DNA from: Croceitalea marina
GTDB lineage: Bacteria; Bacteroidota; Bacteroidia; Flavobacteriales; Flavobacteriaceae
NCBI RefSeq assembly: GCF_042684265.1
Contig: NZ_JBHULB010000005.1
Location: 189,307 to 253,306, forward strand
Reading direction: 5' to 3'
DNA length: 64,000 bases
The notes below the pieces were generated by a model, which did not search any database, was not told where the DNA came from, and saw only the letters and a list, made by a program, of their open reading frames with translations. The stretch's first letter is position 1, and every line of letters starts with the position of its first letter. Shown here piece by piece: positions 1 through 9,054 of this stretch. The position numbers and the translations under genes are program-made.

Positions 1-386
1 GCATTTTCATTGATATAAAGCATTTTAAAAACACTAAAAATATAATCTTCGTACTCATCTATTTTTGGACGTTGCAGGGTGTCGACCAAATCTTCAAGTA
101 GCAGGTTGTTCAGGTTCAGCTTCGCACCAATTTGAGCTATGGTCGTCTCATCGGTCAGGCCTACAACATCGACAAAAGATGTTTGGTTATTTTTTAGCGC
201 CGATTCAATTTCATCAATACTAATATTCTCTAAAACATAATCCTTCTCATCATAACTGATTTTACTAATGGTAGTTACCTGTTTTTTACGATTACCGATA
301 TAGGTAATTGCACCGGGTGCCTTACCTAATTTAGATTTTGAGCGGTTCGATTTTTTAAGTTTTACTACGGGTTTACTCTTTCGCAT
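1..386 (-). CDS. corA: CorA-family Mg2+/Co2+ transporter, N-terminal part (runs off the window)
   Basis: Reading the minus strand from an ATG at 386 gives an open frame to the window edge (about 128 residues). It has a basic start (MRKSKPVVKLKK) and then the soluble N-terminal CorA domain. Recognisable stretches are GLTDETTIAQIG, LLLEDLVDTLQRPK and DEYEDYIFSVFKML; the LEDxxxxxQRPKxxxY pattern is typical of CorA. CorA proteins are pentameric inner-membrane divalent cation channels whose cytoplasmic domain senses Mg2+. The C-terminal transmembrane helices and the GMN motif would lie outside the window, so transport function is inferred from the N-domain alone. It is divergent from the DUF418 gene. 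Confidence 0.82.
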   Translation of the reverse strand, partial: MRKSKPVVKLKKSNRSKSKLGKAPGAITYIGNRKKQVTTISKISYDEKDYVLENISIDEIESALKNNQTSFVDVVGLTDETTIAQIGAKLNLNNLLLEDLVDTLQRPKIDEYEDYIFSVFKMLYINEN

Positions 387-504
387 ACGATGAACAACAA
401 TTATTCTTACCTTAGTTTAAAGATACATTTTAAAATCTTCAGTTTGCTAATGCCAAGGTTTAGAGGATTTTAAGATTATTAATCATCAATCAATCCAATA
501 AATC

Positions 505-1728
505 ATGACCGAAACCACAAACCAAATCCAGCCTGACAGAATTGCCATTATTGACGCCTTAAGAGGATTTGCCCTTGCAGGAATAGTAATTTGCCATGTT
601 GTAGAGAACTACATTGGAGCGCAGCCTCCAGGGCCATTTAACGAAGTCGTTCACCAAGGCCTTGCCGATGATATCGTAGATGGTTTTATCGGAATTTTTT
701 TAAGAGGAAAGTTTATTGCCTTATTCTCATTTTTATTCGGACTTAGTTTCTTTATTCAAATGGATAATGCCAATCAAAAAGGGAGCTATTTCGGTGGTCG
801 ATTTTTGTGGCGTTTATTGCTATTACTGGTAATTGGCTTTGTACACAGTCTTTTTTACAGAGGGGATATTTTAACCGTTTACGCCGTTCTTGGTATATTT
901 CTGATTCCTTTTTACAAAGTCCCAAATAAATGGGTGTTGGGTATTTCTGCCATATTATTTTTTGGAGCAGCACGGTTTTTGATTTTTTATCTAACAGGAG
1001 GTGACGCACTTTTTAGCGAAATGGATATAAATCCTGATAATCCTAAAATCCTGAATTACTATGACACCTTAAAAAATGGCTCTCTATGGGAGGTTTTTGC
1101 TACTAATGCCACGGAAGGCCATATAGATAAAGCTGAATTTCAATATGGTCTTTTCGGAAGGGGTTATTTTACCTTTGCCTTTTTTCTGGTAGGCCTATTT
1201 GTTGGTCGTTCCGGGTTTTTTAAAAGAATTCACGAAGAAAAAAAGCTTACTAAAAATATTCTGATTTATGCTTCCATCACATTAGTCTTATCGTTAATTG
1301 CAATGAGCGCTGCTTTTATGAGCATGGGACAAAATTTCAATATGAAAAGTTGGAATGCCATGTTAGGGTTTACCGCTATGGATATCAGCAATGCTGCAAT
1401 GACATTGATTTATATCGCCCTGTTTGTAATTATTTACCGAAAAACTAAAGGACAGAAATGGTTGAATAAGTTTGTCCCCTACGGTAAAACGGCACTTACC
1501 AATTATGTAGCCCAGAGCATTGTCTTTACATTTATGCTGTTTGGTTGGGGTTTAGGCCTAATAGGAGAATTAAGACAGCTGTATACCTTTTTACTTGCCT
1601 TAGTTTTTATAGCCCTGCAGATGTGGCTAAGTAAAATATGGCTAAGGTATTTTTACTATGGGCCTTTAGAATGGTTATGGCGAAGCTTAACCTTCTTCAA
1701 AATTATGCCACTCAAAAGAAAAGATTAG
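505..1728 (+). CDS. DUF418 domain-containing integral membrane protein
   Basis: A 407-residue polytopic membrane protein with about eight to ten hydrophobic segments. The start carries the family signature RIAIIDALRGFALAGIV, and the C-terminal third (from about residue 240) matches the DUF418 pattern, with NYVAQS and the closing YYGPLEWLWRSLTF. DUF418 (YeiB-like) proteins are related to membrane acyltransferases of the heparan-alpha-glucosaminide N-acetyltransferase type, but no substrate is established. The ATG at 505 is the only start that keeps the family N-terminus. It ends 3 bases from the stop of the convergent AAA+ gene, so there is no room for a separate terminator. Family assignment is firm, function unknown. 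Confidence 0.85.
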   Translation: MTETTNQIQPDRIAIIDALRGFALAGIVICHVVENYIGAQPPGPFNEVVHQGLADDIVDGFIGIFLRGKFIALFSFLFGLSFFIQMDNANQKGSYFGGRFLWRLLLLLVIGFVHSLFYRGDILTVYAVLGIFLIPFYKVPNKWVLGISAILFFGAARFLIFYLTGGDALFSEMDINPDNPKILNYYDTLKNGSLWEVFATNATEGHIDKAEFQYGLFGRGYFTFAFFLVGLFVGRSGFFKRIHEEKKLTKNILIYASITLVLSLIAMSAAFMSMGQNFNMKSWNAMLGFTAMDISNAAMTLIYIALFVIIYRKTKGQKWLNKFVPYGKTALTNYVAQSIVFTFMLFGWGLGLIGELRQLYTFLLALVFIALQMWLSKIWLRYFYYGPLEWLWRSLTFFKIMPLKRKD

Positions 1729-1731
1729 CTA

Positions 1732-3216
1732 TTATAAATCGCTTATATAACTGCCATATAAATCTTTAAAACGTACACCATCGGAAAAGCGATACTTACT
1801 CAATTTTTTATGGGCCACTAGCCCCCACAACACGAGCTCCTTTATAAAATAAGTTTCGTTTTTATCTAAATCTGGGTGATATTCTTTTAGCAGGCTATCC
1901 AACGGTGCGATAGAATCTAACTTTTCATGGTAGACTTTATCATCATCCTCATCTAATAGTTCGAAACCTCCTTGGTCAAAAAACCAAGCTGCGATTCCAT
2001 CATATGGTGTCTCTGCATCTTTACGTTCCAATTTATTTATTTTTGGGAATAAAGTCGGAAACATAGTTTTAATGGCTTCTTCGATTAAAGTTTCTGCTAC
2101 AAAGCCGGCACCTTCTTGTTCACCCTCATAAACCAATTCTATCTTACCGGTAATTGCCGGAATAACACCCATAAAATCACTTAAACGAACGGTCGTCTTT
2201 TTCTCACCTGACAACAATATTCTACGTTCGGCCGTACTCAATAGGTTTTCGAATGCCGTTATACTCAGACGGGCACTTACCCCACTTTTGGCATCTACGT
2301 ATTCGCTATCCCTTGCTTCAAAACTAATTTGTTCCAATAAATCCATGGCTAATTCTGGCACATGAACCAAATCGGACTGTCTAGCATCAAGTTTAGCCTC
2401 TTGCTTAGTGATTCTTTTTGCGATATCGATATCTTCAGGATAATGGGTCAATATCTGTGAACCAATTCTATCCTTCAAAGGCGTAACGATACTACCTCTA
2501 TTGGTATAGTCCTCTGGGTTTGCCGTAAATATAAATTGCAGGTCTAAAGGCAGGCGTAGTTTAAAACCTCTAATTTGAATATCGCCTTCCTGTAAGATAT
2601 TAAATAAAGAAACCTGTATTCTCGCCTGTAAATCAGGTAGCTCGTTAATGACAAAGATGCAGCGGTTGGCCCGCGGTATCATGCCAAAATGTATAACACG
2701 ATCATCGGCATAGCTTAATTTTAAATTGGCAGCTTTTATGGGGTCTACATCACCGATTAAATCGGCAACTGTAACATCGGGCGTAGCCAGTTTCTCATAA
2801 AAACGTTCATCTCGATGTAACCATGAAATAGGGGTTTTATCCCCTTTTTCTTTTATCAGCTCAATGGCATATCTCGATAAAGGATTTGTGGGGTCATCAT
2901 GAATTTCAGAACCTTCTACAATGGGAATATATTCATCTAAAAGGTTCACCATTAGTCTTGCAAGTCTTGTTTTTGCCTGACCACGCAACCCCAATAGATT
3001 GATGTTGTGACGCGAAAGTATAGCCCTTTCCAATTCAGGTATTACCGAGTTTTCGTAACCCCAAACCCCTTTAAAAACATTTTCTTTTTTCTTTATTTTT
3101 TCAATGAGATTGTCACGCAACTCATCTTTAATACTTTTTGATTCGTAACCTGATTTCTTTAGTTCGCCTAATGTCTTAATGTTTCCTGTTTTCAACGTCA
3201 TATATTTTACACCCAT
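1732..3216 (-). CDS. MoxR/Mg-chelatase-like AAA+ ATPase
   Basis: An AAA+ ATPase of about 490 residues. It has a Walker A of the MoxR type (GLRGQAKTR, with Ala where most P-loops have Gly), a Walker B-like FVINELPDL (Asn in place of the usual Asp) and a sensor-1 stretch IFTANPEDYTNRG. The architecture resembles the I subunit of magnesium chelatase and MoxR ATPases, which work with VWA-domain partners as chaperones or metal-insertion machines; the VWA partner is the gene immediately upstream (3294-4460). The open frame extends to a TTG at 3237, but that start lies inside a palindromic repeat. ATG at 3216 (MGVKYMTLK) or 3201 (MTLKTGN) is more likely. The substrate of the pair is not known. Confidence 0.85.
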   Translation of the reverse strand: MGVKYMTLKTGNIKTLGELKKSGYESKSIKDELRDNLIEKIKKKENVFKGVWGYENSVIPELERAILSRHNINLLGLRGQAKTRLARLMVNLLDEYIPIVEGSEIHDDPTNPLSRYAIELIKEKGDKTPISWLHRDERFYEKLATPDVTVADLIGDVDPIKAANLKLSYADDRVIHFGMIPRANRCIFVINELPDLQARIQVSLFNILQEGDIQIRGFKLRLPLDLQFIFTANPEDYTNRGSIVTPLKDRIGSQILTHYPEDIDIAKRITKQEAKLDARQSDLVHVPELAMDLLEQISFEARDSEYVDAKSGVSARLSITAFENLLSTAERRILLSGEKKTTVRLSDFMGVIPAITGKIELVYEGEQEGAGFVAETLIEEAIKTMFPTLFPKINKLERKDAETPYDGIAAWFFDQGGFELLDEDDDKVYHEKLDSIAPLDSLLKEYHPDLDKNETYFIKELVLWGLVAHKKLSKYRFSDGVRFKDLYGSYISDL

Positions 3217-3219
3217 AAA

Positions 3220-3235
3220 GTCCCCTAAAGGGGAC
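3220..3235. repeat. Palindrome GTCCCCT-AA-AGGGGAC
   Basis: A 7-base perfect inverted repeat around an AA centre, lying in the short gap between the VWA gene and the AAA+ ATPase gene and abutting the likely ATG of the latter. Its GC-rich arms contrast with the AT-rich surroundings. It resembles dispersed intergenic palindromes seen in flavobacterial genomes. Copy number was not assessed. Confidence 0.6.
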
Positions 3236-3263
3236 AATAATTTGATTAAACTTTTCTCGATAG

Positions 3264-3283
3264 ATTCCTGCTTGCGCAGGAAT
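3264..3283. repeat. Palindrome ATTCCTGC-TTGC-GCAGGAAT
   Basis: A perfect 8-base inverted repeat with a 4-base loop, 28 bases from the preceding palindrome and in the same intergenic gap. It has no U-tract on either side, so it does not look like a normal intrinsic terminator. It is more like a REP-type dispersed element or an mRNA processing or stability hairpin. Confidence 0.6.
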
Positions 3284-3293
3284 GAGAACTATA

Positions 3294-4460
3294 CTATTTT
3301 ATTCTTTTTCTTCTATTGTTTTCGTAATCTTCAAAAATCATCTCTCCCAAACCTTTTAGGCCAGTATAGAATGCTTTGCCCTTATTCGCTTGCGTAAATT
3401 CACGAATAAATTGCATGAGATACGGGTCTTCCGCAATCATAAAAGTGGTAATGGGAATATGTAATTTTCTGGCCTGAGAGGCCATTGCATAACATTTCTC
3501 TACAATATACTCATCAAGCCCAACGCTGTTCTTATAATACGTTCCATCAGGCATGCGAAGACAACTTGGCTTACCATCGGTAATCATAAAAATTTGTTTG
3601 TTGGTGTTACGTTTTCTTCTTAGCATATCCATCGCTAACTGCAGACCTGCGACAGTATTGGTATGATAAGGCCCTACTTTTAAGTAGGGTAAATCTTTTA
3701 TCGGAATGGGCCATGCATCATTGCCAAAAACCAGTATATCCAAGGTGTCTTTAGGGTATCGGGTCGTAATTAATTCCGCCAAAGCCATGGCCACTTTTTT
3801 GGCCGGCGTTATCCGGTCTTCACCATATAAAATCATGCTGTGGCTGATGTCTATCATCAGCACCGTACTCATTTGGGCTTTGCACTGTGTATCTTCAACA
3901 ACTAAATCTCCTTCATCGAGCATGAAATTTCCGATGCCATGATTTATTTGGGCATTCTTAAGACTTTCCGTCATTGAAATGCGGTCTAAACCGTCTCCAT
4001 AGCGATACTCCCTAAACTCGCCAGTATGCTCATCTCCTCTCCCCGATTTCCCTGTTTTATGATTTCCTGACCCGCTGCGTTTTATCTTCCCGAAAATTTG
4101 GTCCAATGCCCGCTGGCGAATCATTCGTTCTAATTTTGCCGTTATTGATATTGTACCTTTCCCTGAGCCTTCATCTCCTTCTTCACCCTCTTGACCCATT
4201 TTTCCCCCTCCATCTTCGAATTCCTCACGTATATACCCTTTAGCTTTTAAGTCTTCAATAAAATCTTCAATGGTATACTCATCGGTAGTCAGGTCATATT
4301 CTTTATTCAATTCGCGCAACCAATCTATAGCCTCATCAAAATCTCCAGAAGTATGTGTGATGAGTTCTTGAAAAATCTCAAAAAGTTTTTCAAAAGGAGA
4401 TAAGTTTGGAGCCTCGTAAGGTGTAAAACGAAAGCCTTTTCTCATTTTCATAGCCATCAT
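3294..4460 (-). CDS. VWA-domain protein, partner of MoxR-like ATPase
   Basis: A 388-residue protein whose C-terminal half is a von Willebrand factor A domain. The metal-ion-dependent adhesion site DISHS (DxSxS) follows the strand STVLMI, with ITDGK later in the domain. The N-terminal half is charged and includes a Gly/Glu-rich linker near residues 85-105. The organisation matches the D-type partner of Mg-chelatase/MoxR systems, in which an AAA+ ring remodels a client bound through the VWA domain. It lies upstream of the ATPase gene on the same strand, with a gap of about 80 bases filled by two palindromes. No signal peptide or membrane segment is evident, so it is probably cytoplasmic. Confidence 0.85.
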   Translation of the reverse strand: MMAMKMRKGFRFTPYEAPNLSPFEKLFEIFQELITHTSGDFDEAIDWLRELNKEYDLTTDEYTIEDFIEDLKAKGYIREEFEDGGGKMGQEGEEGDEGSGKGTISITAKLERMIRQRALDQIFGKIKRSGSGNHKTGKSGRGDEHTGEFREYRYGDGLDRISMTESLKNAQINHGIGNFMLDEGDLVVEDTQCKAQMSTVLMIDISHSMILYGEDRITPAKKVAMALAELITTRYPKDTLDILVFGNDAWPIPIKDLPYLKVGPYHTNTVAGLQLAMDMLRRKRNTNKQIFMITDGKPSCLRMPDGTYYKNSVGLDEYIVEKCYAMASQARKLHIPITTFMIAEDPYLMQFIREFTQANKGKAFYTGLKGLGEMIFEDYENNRRKRIK

Positions 4461-4530
4461 ATAAAATTAACACATTCTACATTCATGGCTTAGGCTTTAA
4501 AGAAAACTTAACGCTTCTGTTTATGTTTGT

Positions 4531-5340
4531 ATGGTGGAAAAAGAACTATGCTTTGGGTTTTATAACACTTCGCCCCTTTGGATCAAAGAACAATTTGGTA
4601 TTACACAGTTTGAATTTCCTGATATCACGATAAACAAACATTTAGCGCGGCCCATTCCAGAACGTTTACGCATAGGCCATAAAATGGAATATGTTTTTGA
4701 GCAATTACTATCCGAATCAAAAGGTTGGCAAATTCTAGCGAAGAACCTATTGGTCGATAGAAATAAAGAACGCTTGGGAGAACTGGATTTTATTGTACAC
4801 AACAAGGTTGAACAGAAGAATTACCACATAGAACTGGCATATAAATTCTATATTATCAATCCTGAAATCACAGAGCCTATCCACCGTTTAATGGGCCCCA
4901 ATAAAAAAGATATGTTCTTTACTAAGTTGGATAAGCTAAAAAACAAACAATTTCCATTACTTTTTTCAAAAGAACTAGCATCACAACTAAACGAACTACG
5001 GTTAATACCTGAAGAACTAAAACAGGAAGTTTGTTTTAAGGCCCAACTGTTCGCCCCCTATGAAAACAATACAACCTCAATACGTCCTTTAAACAAAGAT
5101 TGTATTGTTGGGAATTGGATTCGTTTTGATGATTTCAATACCACAGCATTTAAGCAATACGAATATTACATAACCTATAAACAAGAATGGGTTGTCAAGC
5201 CTACTTTAGACAGACGATATACTTCGCATTATGAAACGCTATTGGAAATCAATTTGAGAATGCTTAAACAAAATGCGCCGATGCTCTGGCTAAAAAAGCC
5301 GGATGATTCCATTGAGAAATTATTTGTGGTTTGGTGGTGA
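4531..5340 (+). CDS. DUF1853 family protein (possible PD-(D/E)XK nuclease fold)
   Basis: A 269-residue soluble protein recognised as DUF1853 by the block RIGHKMEYVF, then GELDFIV and HIELAYKFY. The spacing GELDF...IELAYKF resembles the D...ExK core of the PD-(D/E)XK nuclease superfamily. That relationship is my inference from the motif, not an established activity. It is divergent from the VWA gene. Its last 21 bases overlap the 3' end of the convergent gene at 5320, with the two stop codons on opposite strands. No partner gene suggests a role. Confidence 0.75.
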   Translation: MVEKELCFGFYNTSPLWIKEQFGITQFEFPDITINKHLARPIPERLRIGHKMEYVFEQLLSESKGWQILAKNLLVDRNKERLGELDFIVHNKVEQKNYHIELAYKFYIINPEITEPIHRLMGPNKKDMFFTKLDKLKNKQFPLLFSKELASQLNELRLIPEELKQEVCFKAQLFAPYENNTTSIRPLNKDCIVGNWIRFDDFNTTAFKQYEYYITYKQEWVVKPTLDRRYTSHYETLLEINLRMLKQNAPMLWLKKPDDSIEKLFVVWW

Positions 5341-6270
5341 GGAGTTATAAATTACTTTTTTGATTTTTAAAACAGTGTTTTCATATTCAAATAGGAATAA
5401 ATTTTTTGTTCTAAATTCAACAACAGGGGTTTTATTTTTAGGTTGATAGCTTCCTACCACCTCACCTTGCATTATGACAATGTCATCATACTCCTCAAAG
5501 TCTACAATTTTATGTTGCATTTTCGATATGCCAAATTGGCGTTGTTTTTTTAAATAATCCCCTAACCTTGCCCTTCCTCGAATAGTCTCTTGTCCAGGTG
5601 CCATATGCACAATATTTTCTGAGTATACTTGAAGCTGCTCTTCAACTGAAATTTCATTATTATCCAATATGGCCATAATTTCTTTTATCCGGTTTTTCAA
5701 CACTCCATTTACCTCTTTTGGCTTCCGAACAAAAGTACCCTGATAGAAAAGTCCTGTTGGCTCATTCTCAGAATTATATTGAACTGATTTCATGAAATAC
5801 ATATCTTTTGACATCCATTTATACTCATATATCCTGTAAGTATTTTGGGGCTCACCTTCAAAAGTTATTTTCAGGGTGACATCGCCATTTTTCGAAACAC
5901 TACCCTCGCCAATGCCGGCTCTTACCGCACCGAAACTTGATAAGTGACTCACCTTTTTGGTTACAGGATTATAAGACCAAAAAATATGCCCGTTAGGTTC
6001 AGGGCCATCAATGATAGAAAGTATGCTGTTAGATGTATTGATTTGTGTTGAAATTGTATGATGATTAGGAATGGTAATAATTTCAGTTTTATCTCCCCAA
6101 TTTTGAGTCCATTTATCGTTCTTTAAAGTCCATTCGCCAATAAATTTTTGAAACGGGTTTTTTGATGTGAGTACTTCTGTTTTTCCATGGGTCTCAAATT
6201 TGATTGAAGTCTTTTGCGCAAAACTTTTAGCAACAAAAAGTAAAAATATAAGTATTCTAATAGCTATCAT
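5320..6270 (-). CDS. Exported protein with DUF1579-like and NTF2-like domains
   Basis: A 316-residue protein with a clear signal peptide (IRILIFLLFVAKSFAQ, cleavage after AQ). Residues about 35-185 look like a lipocalin-like or DUF1579 beta domain (FIGEWTL, GHIFWSYNP, YFMKSVQYN). Residues about 195-310 form an NTF2/SnoaL-like domain with the usual pattern of a helical start, HMAPGQETIRGRA and a mixed sheet. NTF2-like folds are ligand-binding or enzymatic cones; no catalytic residue set is obvious. It is the third of three tandem exported NTF2-like genes with 4-base gaps, so they are very probably one transcript. Confidence 0.7.
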   Translation of the reverse strand: MIAIRILIFLLFVAKSFAQKTSIKFETHGKTEVLTSKNPFQKFIGEWTLKNDKWTQNWGDKTEIITIPNHHTISTQINTSNSILSIIDGPEPNGHIFWSYNPVTKKVSHLSSFGAVRAGIGEGSVSKNGDVTLKITFEGEPQNTYRIYEYKWMSKDMYFMKSVQYNSENEPTGLFYQGTFVRKPKEVNGVLKNRIKEIMAILDNNEISVEEQLQVYSENIVHMAPGQETIRGRARLGDYLKKQRQFGISKMQHKIVDFEEYDDIVIMQGEVVGSYQPKNKTPVVEFRTKNLFLFEYENTVLKIKKVIYNSSPPNHK

Positions 6271-6274
6271 TGTT

Positions 6275-7195
6275 TTATTCTTTTGGTGTAGCGGGCATAC
6301 TATGATTAATCATTTGCCTGTAGATTTTAATGCTATCATCTTCCATTCTTTTATATAGGGTCAAACCCTTTCCTTCAATATACGAAGGCTTCCCTTCCCA
6401 AGTCCACCCAACATAGTATTCCCCGAACTTCAAGGCATAATCGCCCATATCAATAACCCTCACACTTTTGGTCATTAAAGAATCCATTGAAACATCTGGG
6501 TTATAATGTTGGTCAAAATATTCCCTAATTTTTCCTTTACCGATAAAAGGTGGGACATAATAAGTCATATAAACAGCATCTTCGGCATAGGTCTTCATTT
6601 GACGTTTTGAATCGCCAGATAATATAGCGTCATAGACAAATTTTCGAATTTCTTCGATGTCTCTTTCCCATTGGCTACTAGGTATTATTTCTTTTGAATC
6701 CGATACGGCAACCGAAATAAAATTCAAGTTTTCAGCCTCAAAATAGTTTGAAGCTCCCAAAATATGAGCTATTATTTTAGGCGCTTTGTCTTCACTGAAA
6801 AGCCAATATGTTGTGTATTTTCCTTTATAATGAAATTCTTCGTTTTTAGGAGTTTTGTAGGTGTGCTCAAATGTTCCTAATTCAACGAAATACATACCCA
6901 AATCAAGAATTTCAAAGGATTTCTTACTAAGTTTTGAAGTTACCGTCTTTTCAAAAAATTGACTATAATATGCTCGGATTTTTGATTTTCCAACCAAGGA
7001 TTTATGGTATTCCGGAAGTAAGGTTGCCTCATCACAGAATAAGGAGAGAGTACTTTCCAAAGACTCTGATTTCAATGCCTCAACCAGCTTTTGGCTTAGA
7101 GTCTTTATTTGATGAATTTTATCATTTGAATTTTCAAAACTAAAAGCGGAATGAAAAAATATAGATAAAAAGAATAAAATAGTTGCTTTTTTCAT
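6275..7195 (-). CDS. Exported protein with two NTF2/SnoaL-like domains
   Basis: A 306-residue protein starting with a signal peptide (ATILFFLSIFFHSAFS). Two repeats of the NTF2-like fold follow, at roughly 25-150 and 175-300. Both carry the family hallmark of a Lys-containing turn and helix: VGKSKIRAYYSQFF in the first and IGKGKIREYFDQHY in the second. Each is preceded by a Lys/Arg-Tyr-Ala-Asp-type strand (KTYAEDAVYM in the second). It sits in the middle of the three-gene unit at 5320-7697. Function is unknown; periplasmic ligand binding or steroid-isomerase-like chemistry are possible for the fold. Confidence 0.75.
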   Translation of the reverse strand: MKKATILFFLSIFFHSAFSFENSNDKIHQIKTLSQKLVEALKSESLESTLSLFCDEATLLPEYHKSLVGKSKIRAYYSQFFEKTVTSKLSKKSFEILDLGMYFVELGTFEHTYKTPKNEEFHYKGKYTTYWLFSEDKAPKIIAHILGASNYFEAENLNFISVAVSDSKEIIPSSQWERDIEEIRKFVYDAILSGDSKRQMKTYAEDAVYMTYYVPPFIGKGKIREYFDQHYNPDVSMDSLMTKSVRVIDMGDYALKFGEYYVGWTWEGKPSYIEGKGLTLYKRMEDDSIKIYRQMINHSMPATPKE

Positions 7196-7199
7196 AATT

Positions 7200-7697
7200 C
7201 TAATTTATAGGTTCTTCATAGGGTTGAATGATTTCATGAATGGTAGCCCAACCCGAAGGACTTTCATCATACTGTTGTAAAATCACCAAAGTTCTACCAC
7301 GGAAAATGAATGGTTTATCACCGTTTTTAGGAATAAGTCTGAGTCCAAAAAGCATTTGTTTTATCACCAAATCTCCTTTCTGTAGAAATAGCTCTTCATC
7401 ACGTTCACCTATAAACTCTAAATCAAAATTTGCCATGGTTTCCCTAAGTCCATCTAAAACAGCTTCACGGCCAATTCTAAGGTTGTTATATCCCAGTGCC
7501 TTTACAACATCTGGATGATGATACAGCTTTATAGTTTCTATATCCCCTTTTTTAAAGGCCTCTCGAACAGCTAGCCCATTAGTTTCAATTTGTTTTACCA
7601 CTTCATCATTTGGTATTTTCTCTTGGGAATGGCAGAAGAAAAGACTCAAACCGAATAAAATAGTTTGGACGGTGGTAATCGTAGAATTTATTTTCAT
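7200..7697 (-). CDS. Exported single-domain NTF2-like protein (DUF4440-type)
   Basis: A 165-residue protein with a hydrophobic leader (TVQTILFGLSLFFCHSQ) and one NTF2-like domain. Typical elements are AVREAFKKGDIETIKLYHHPDV, the IGREAVLDGLRE turn-helix and a C-terminal sheet ending GWATIHEIIQPY. The His pair in YHHPDV is the usual position of the pocket acid/base in DUF4440 proteins. It is the promoter-proximal gene of the three. Upstream is a 239-base gap shared with the divergent sensor kinase gene, which raises the possibility that the kinase pair controls this unit. Confidence 0.75.
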   Translation of the reverse strand: MKINSTITTVQTILFGLSLFFCHSQEKIPNDEVVKQIETNGLAVREAFKKGDIETIKLYHHPDVVKALGYNNLRIGREAVLDGLRETMANFDLEFIGERDEELFLQKGDLVIKQMLFGLRLIPKNGDKPFIFRGRTLVILQQYDESPSGWATIHEIIQPYEEPIN

Positions 7698-7936
7698 AAT
7701 AACTGGTATTAGTTTGTATCAAAGAAAACAGAAGAAAAAACTCTTTTAAAATGATATTGCCAATGAACCACAAATTATTGACGAGAAGATATTGTCGGTC
7801 TACGAAAGGCCTATCTACAGTGATAAATTTAAAGATTGTATTTCATCATTTATTTCATACCTGTTGTCAATTCAAGTTGTTATGGAAATCATTTATGATG
7901 CTATTTTAAGTATTTTTAATTGTTTCGAAACGCACT

Positions 7937-9049
7937 ATGACAAAGTCAATGGTATCATATATAGTCAAGTACAAATTGTACCATTTAATATTCTGGTTTT
8001 TATATCATTATTTCTGGTGGTCTTTAACTAGTGGTAGTATTATTGAAGCGGCCCAAAATATTCTATTTTCGAATTACTCGATAAAGTTTCTTTTTTATGT
8101 GTTAATGCAGGCCTTTGGAGTATATTTTAATCTCTATTATTTAATTCCAAAATTTTTACAGAAGGGGAACTATTGGATCTATATACCAGCCTTATTGCTT
8201 ACCGTATTATTAACTTCTGCCGGTATCATTGGTGGGTATTTTGTAAATTCAGCTGCAGTCGGCATACCATTTGAAGAACTTTTTAAAATAGCTCCTACAG
8301 AATTTTTCCAACTTTTTAAAACCAACGCGCTACCTTCTACTCTAGCCAGTATGACTTTGGCCATGAGTATCAAATTAACCAAAAACTGGATTTCTTCAGA
8401 AAAGAGACGTAATGCTGCTGAAAAAGAAAATTTGACAACCGAATTGAAATTTTTACGATCTCAATATAATCCACACTTCTTGTTCAATACTATTAATTCC
8501 ATCTTTGTTTTGATTCATAAAAATCAAGATATGGCATCCGAATCATTGGCCAAATTTTCTGAATTATTGCGTTATCAATTGTATCAATGCAATGAACCTG
8601 AAATCGATTTGACCCAAGAAGTGAATTACCTCAAAAATTATATTGAATTGGAAACCTTGCGATTAGATTTATCGCATCTTGATTTGCAGGTAACCATTGA
8701 AAGTTCTAATACAAATGGATATAGAATAGCACCATTCTTATTAATGCCATTCGTTGAAAACGCCTTTAAACACGTATCACATTCTACCGATTTACGAAAT
8801 TGGATTAGCATTGAATTAAAGATTCAGGATAACAGATTAGTATTAAATGTTTCCAATAGTAAACCAGGGCTTAGTCTTTCTAATACGGCAGAATCTTCAG
8901 GAATTGGACTTGCAAATGTAAAACGTAGATTAGAGCTGTTGTACCCAAATCATCATAAACTTGAGGTTTTAAAATCTAATAAAGAGTTTGCTATTTCATT
9001 GGAAATAGCAATGAAACAAGCAACGCAAGAGCATATTAAAATAGCTTAA
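7937..9049 (+). CDS. LytS/YehU-type sensor histidine kinase
   Basis: A 370-residue membrane kinase. About four transmembrane helices occupy residues 10-160. A short linker is followed by the His_kinase (PF06580) box LRSQYNPHFLFNTINSI, whose His is the phosphorylation site, and a C-terminal ATPase domain with LLMPFVENAFKH (N box) and SGIGLANVKRRLELLYP (G box). There is no separate sensory domain, so the membrane part probably senses the signal. It is followed after 5 bases by its cognate LytTR regulator. ATG at 7937 is chosen; a TTG-started frame at 7792-8031 overlapping it in another phase is not convincing. Confidence 0.9.
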   Translation: MTKSMVSYIVKYKLYHLIFWFLYHYFWWSLTSGSIIEAAQNILFSNYSIKFLFYVLMQAFGVYFNLYYLIPKFLQKGNYWIYIPALLLTVLLTSAGIIGGYFVNSAAVGIPFEELFKIAPTEFFQLFKTNALPSTLASMTLAMSIKLTKNWISSEKRRNAAEKENLTTELKFLRSQYNPHFLFNTINSIFVLIHKNQDMASESLAKFSELLRYQLYQCNEPEIDLTQEVNYLKNYIELETLRLDLSHLDLQVTIESSNTNGYRIAPFLLMPFVENAFKHVSHSTDLRNWISIELKIQDNRLVLNVSNSKPGLSLSNTAESSGIGLANVKRRLELLYPNHHKLEVLKSNKEFAISLEIAMKQATQEHIKIA

Positions 9050-9054
9050 TCGAC

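Noticed and set aside
7792..8031. 79-codon TTG-started frame before the LytS-type kinase
   Set aside because: It overlaps the kinase gene start in another phase, has no family resemblance and starts with TTG; the region is better explained as the shared promoter gap.
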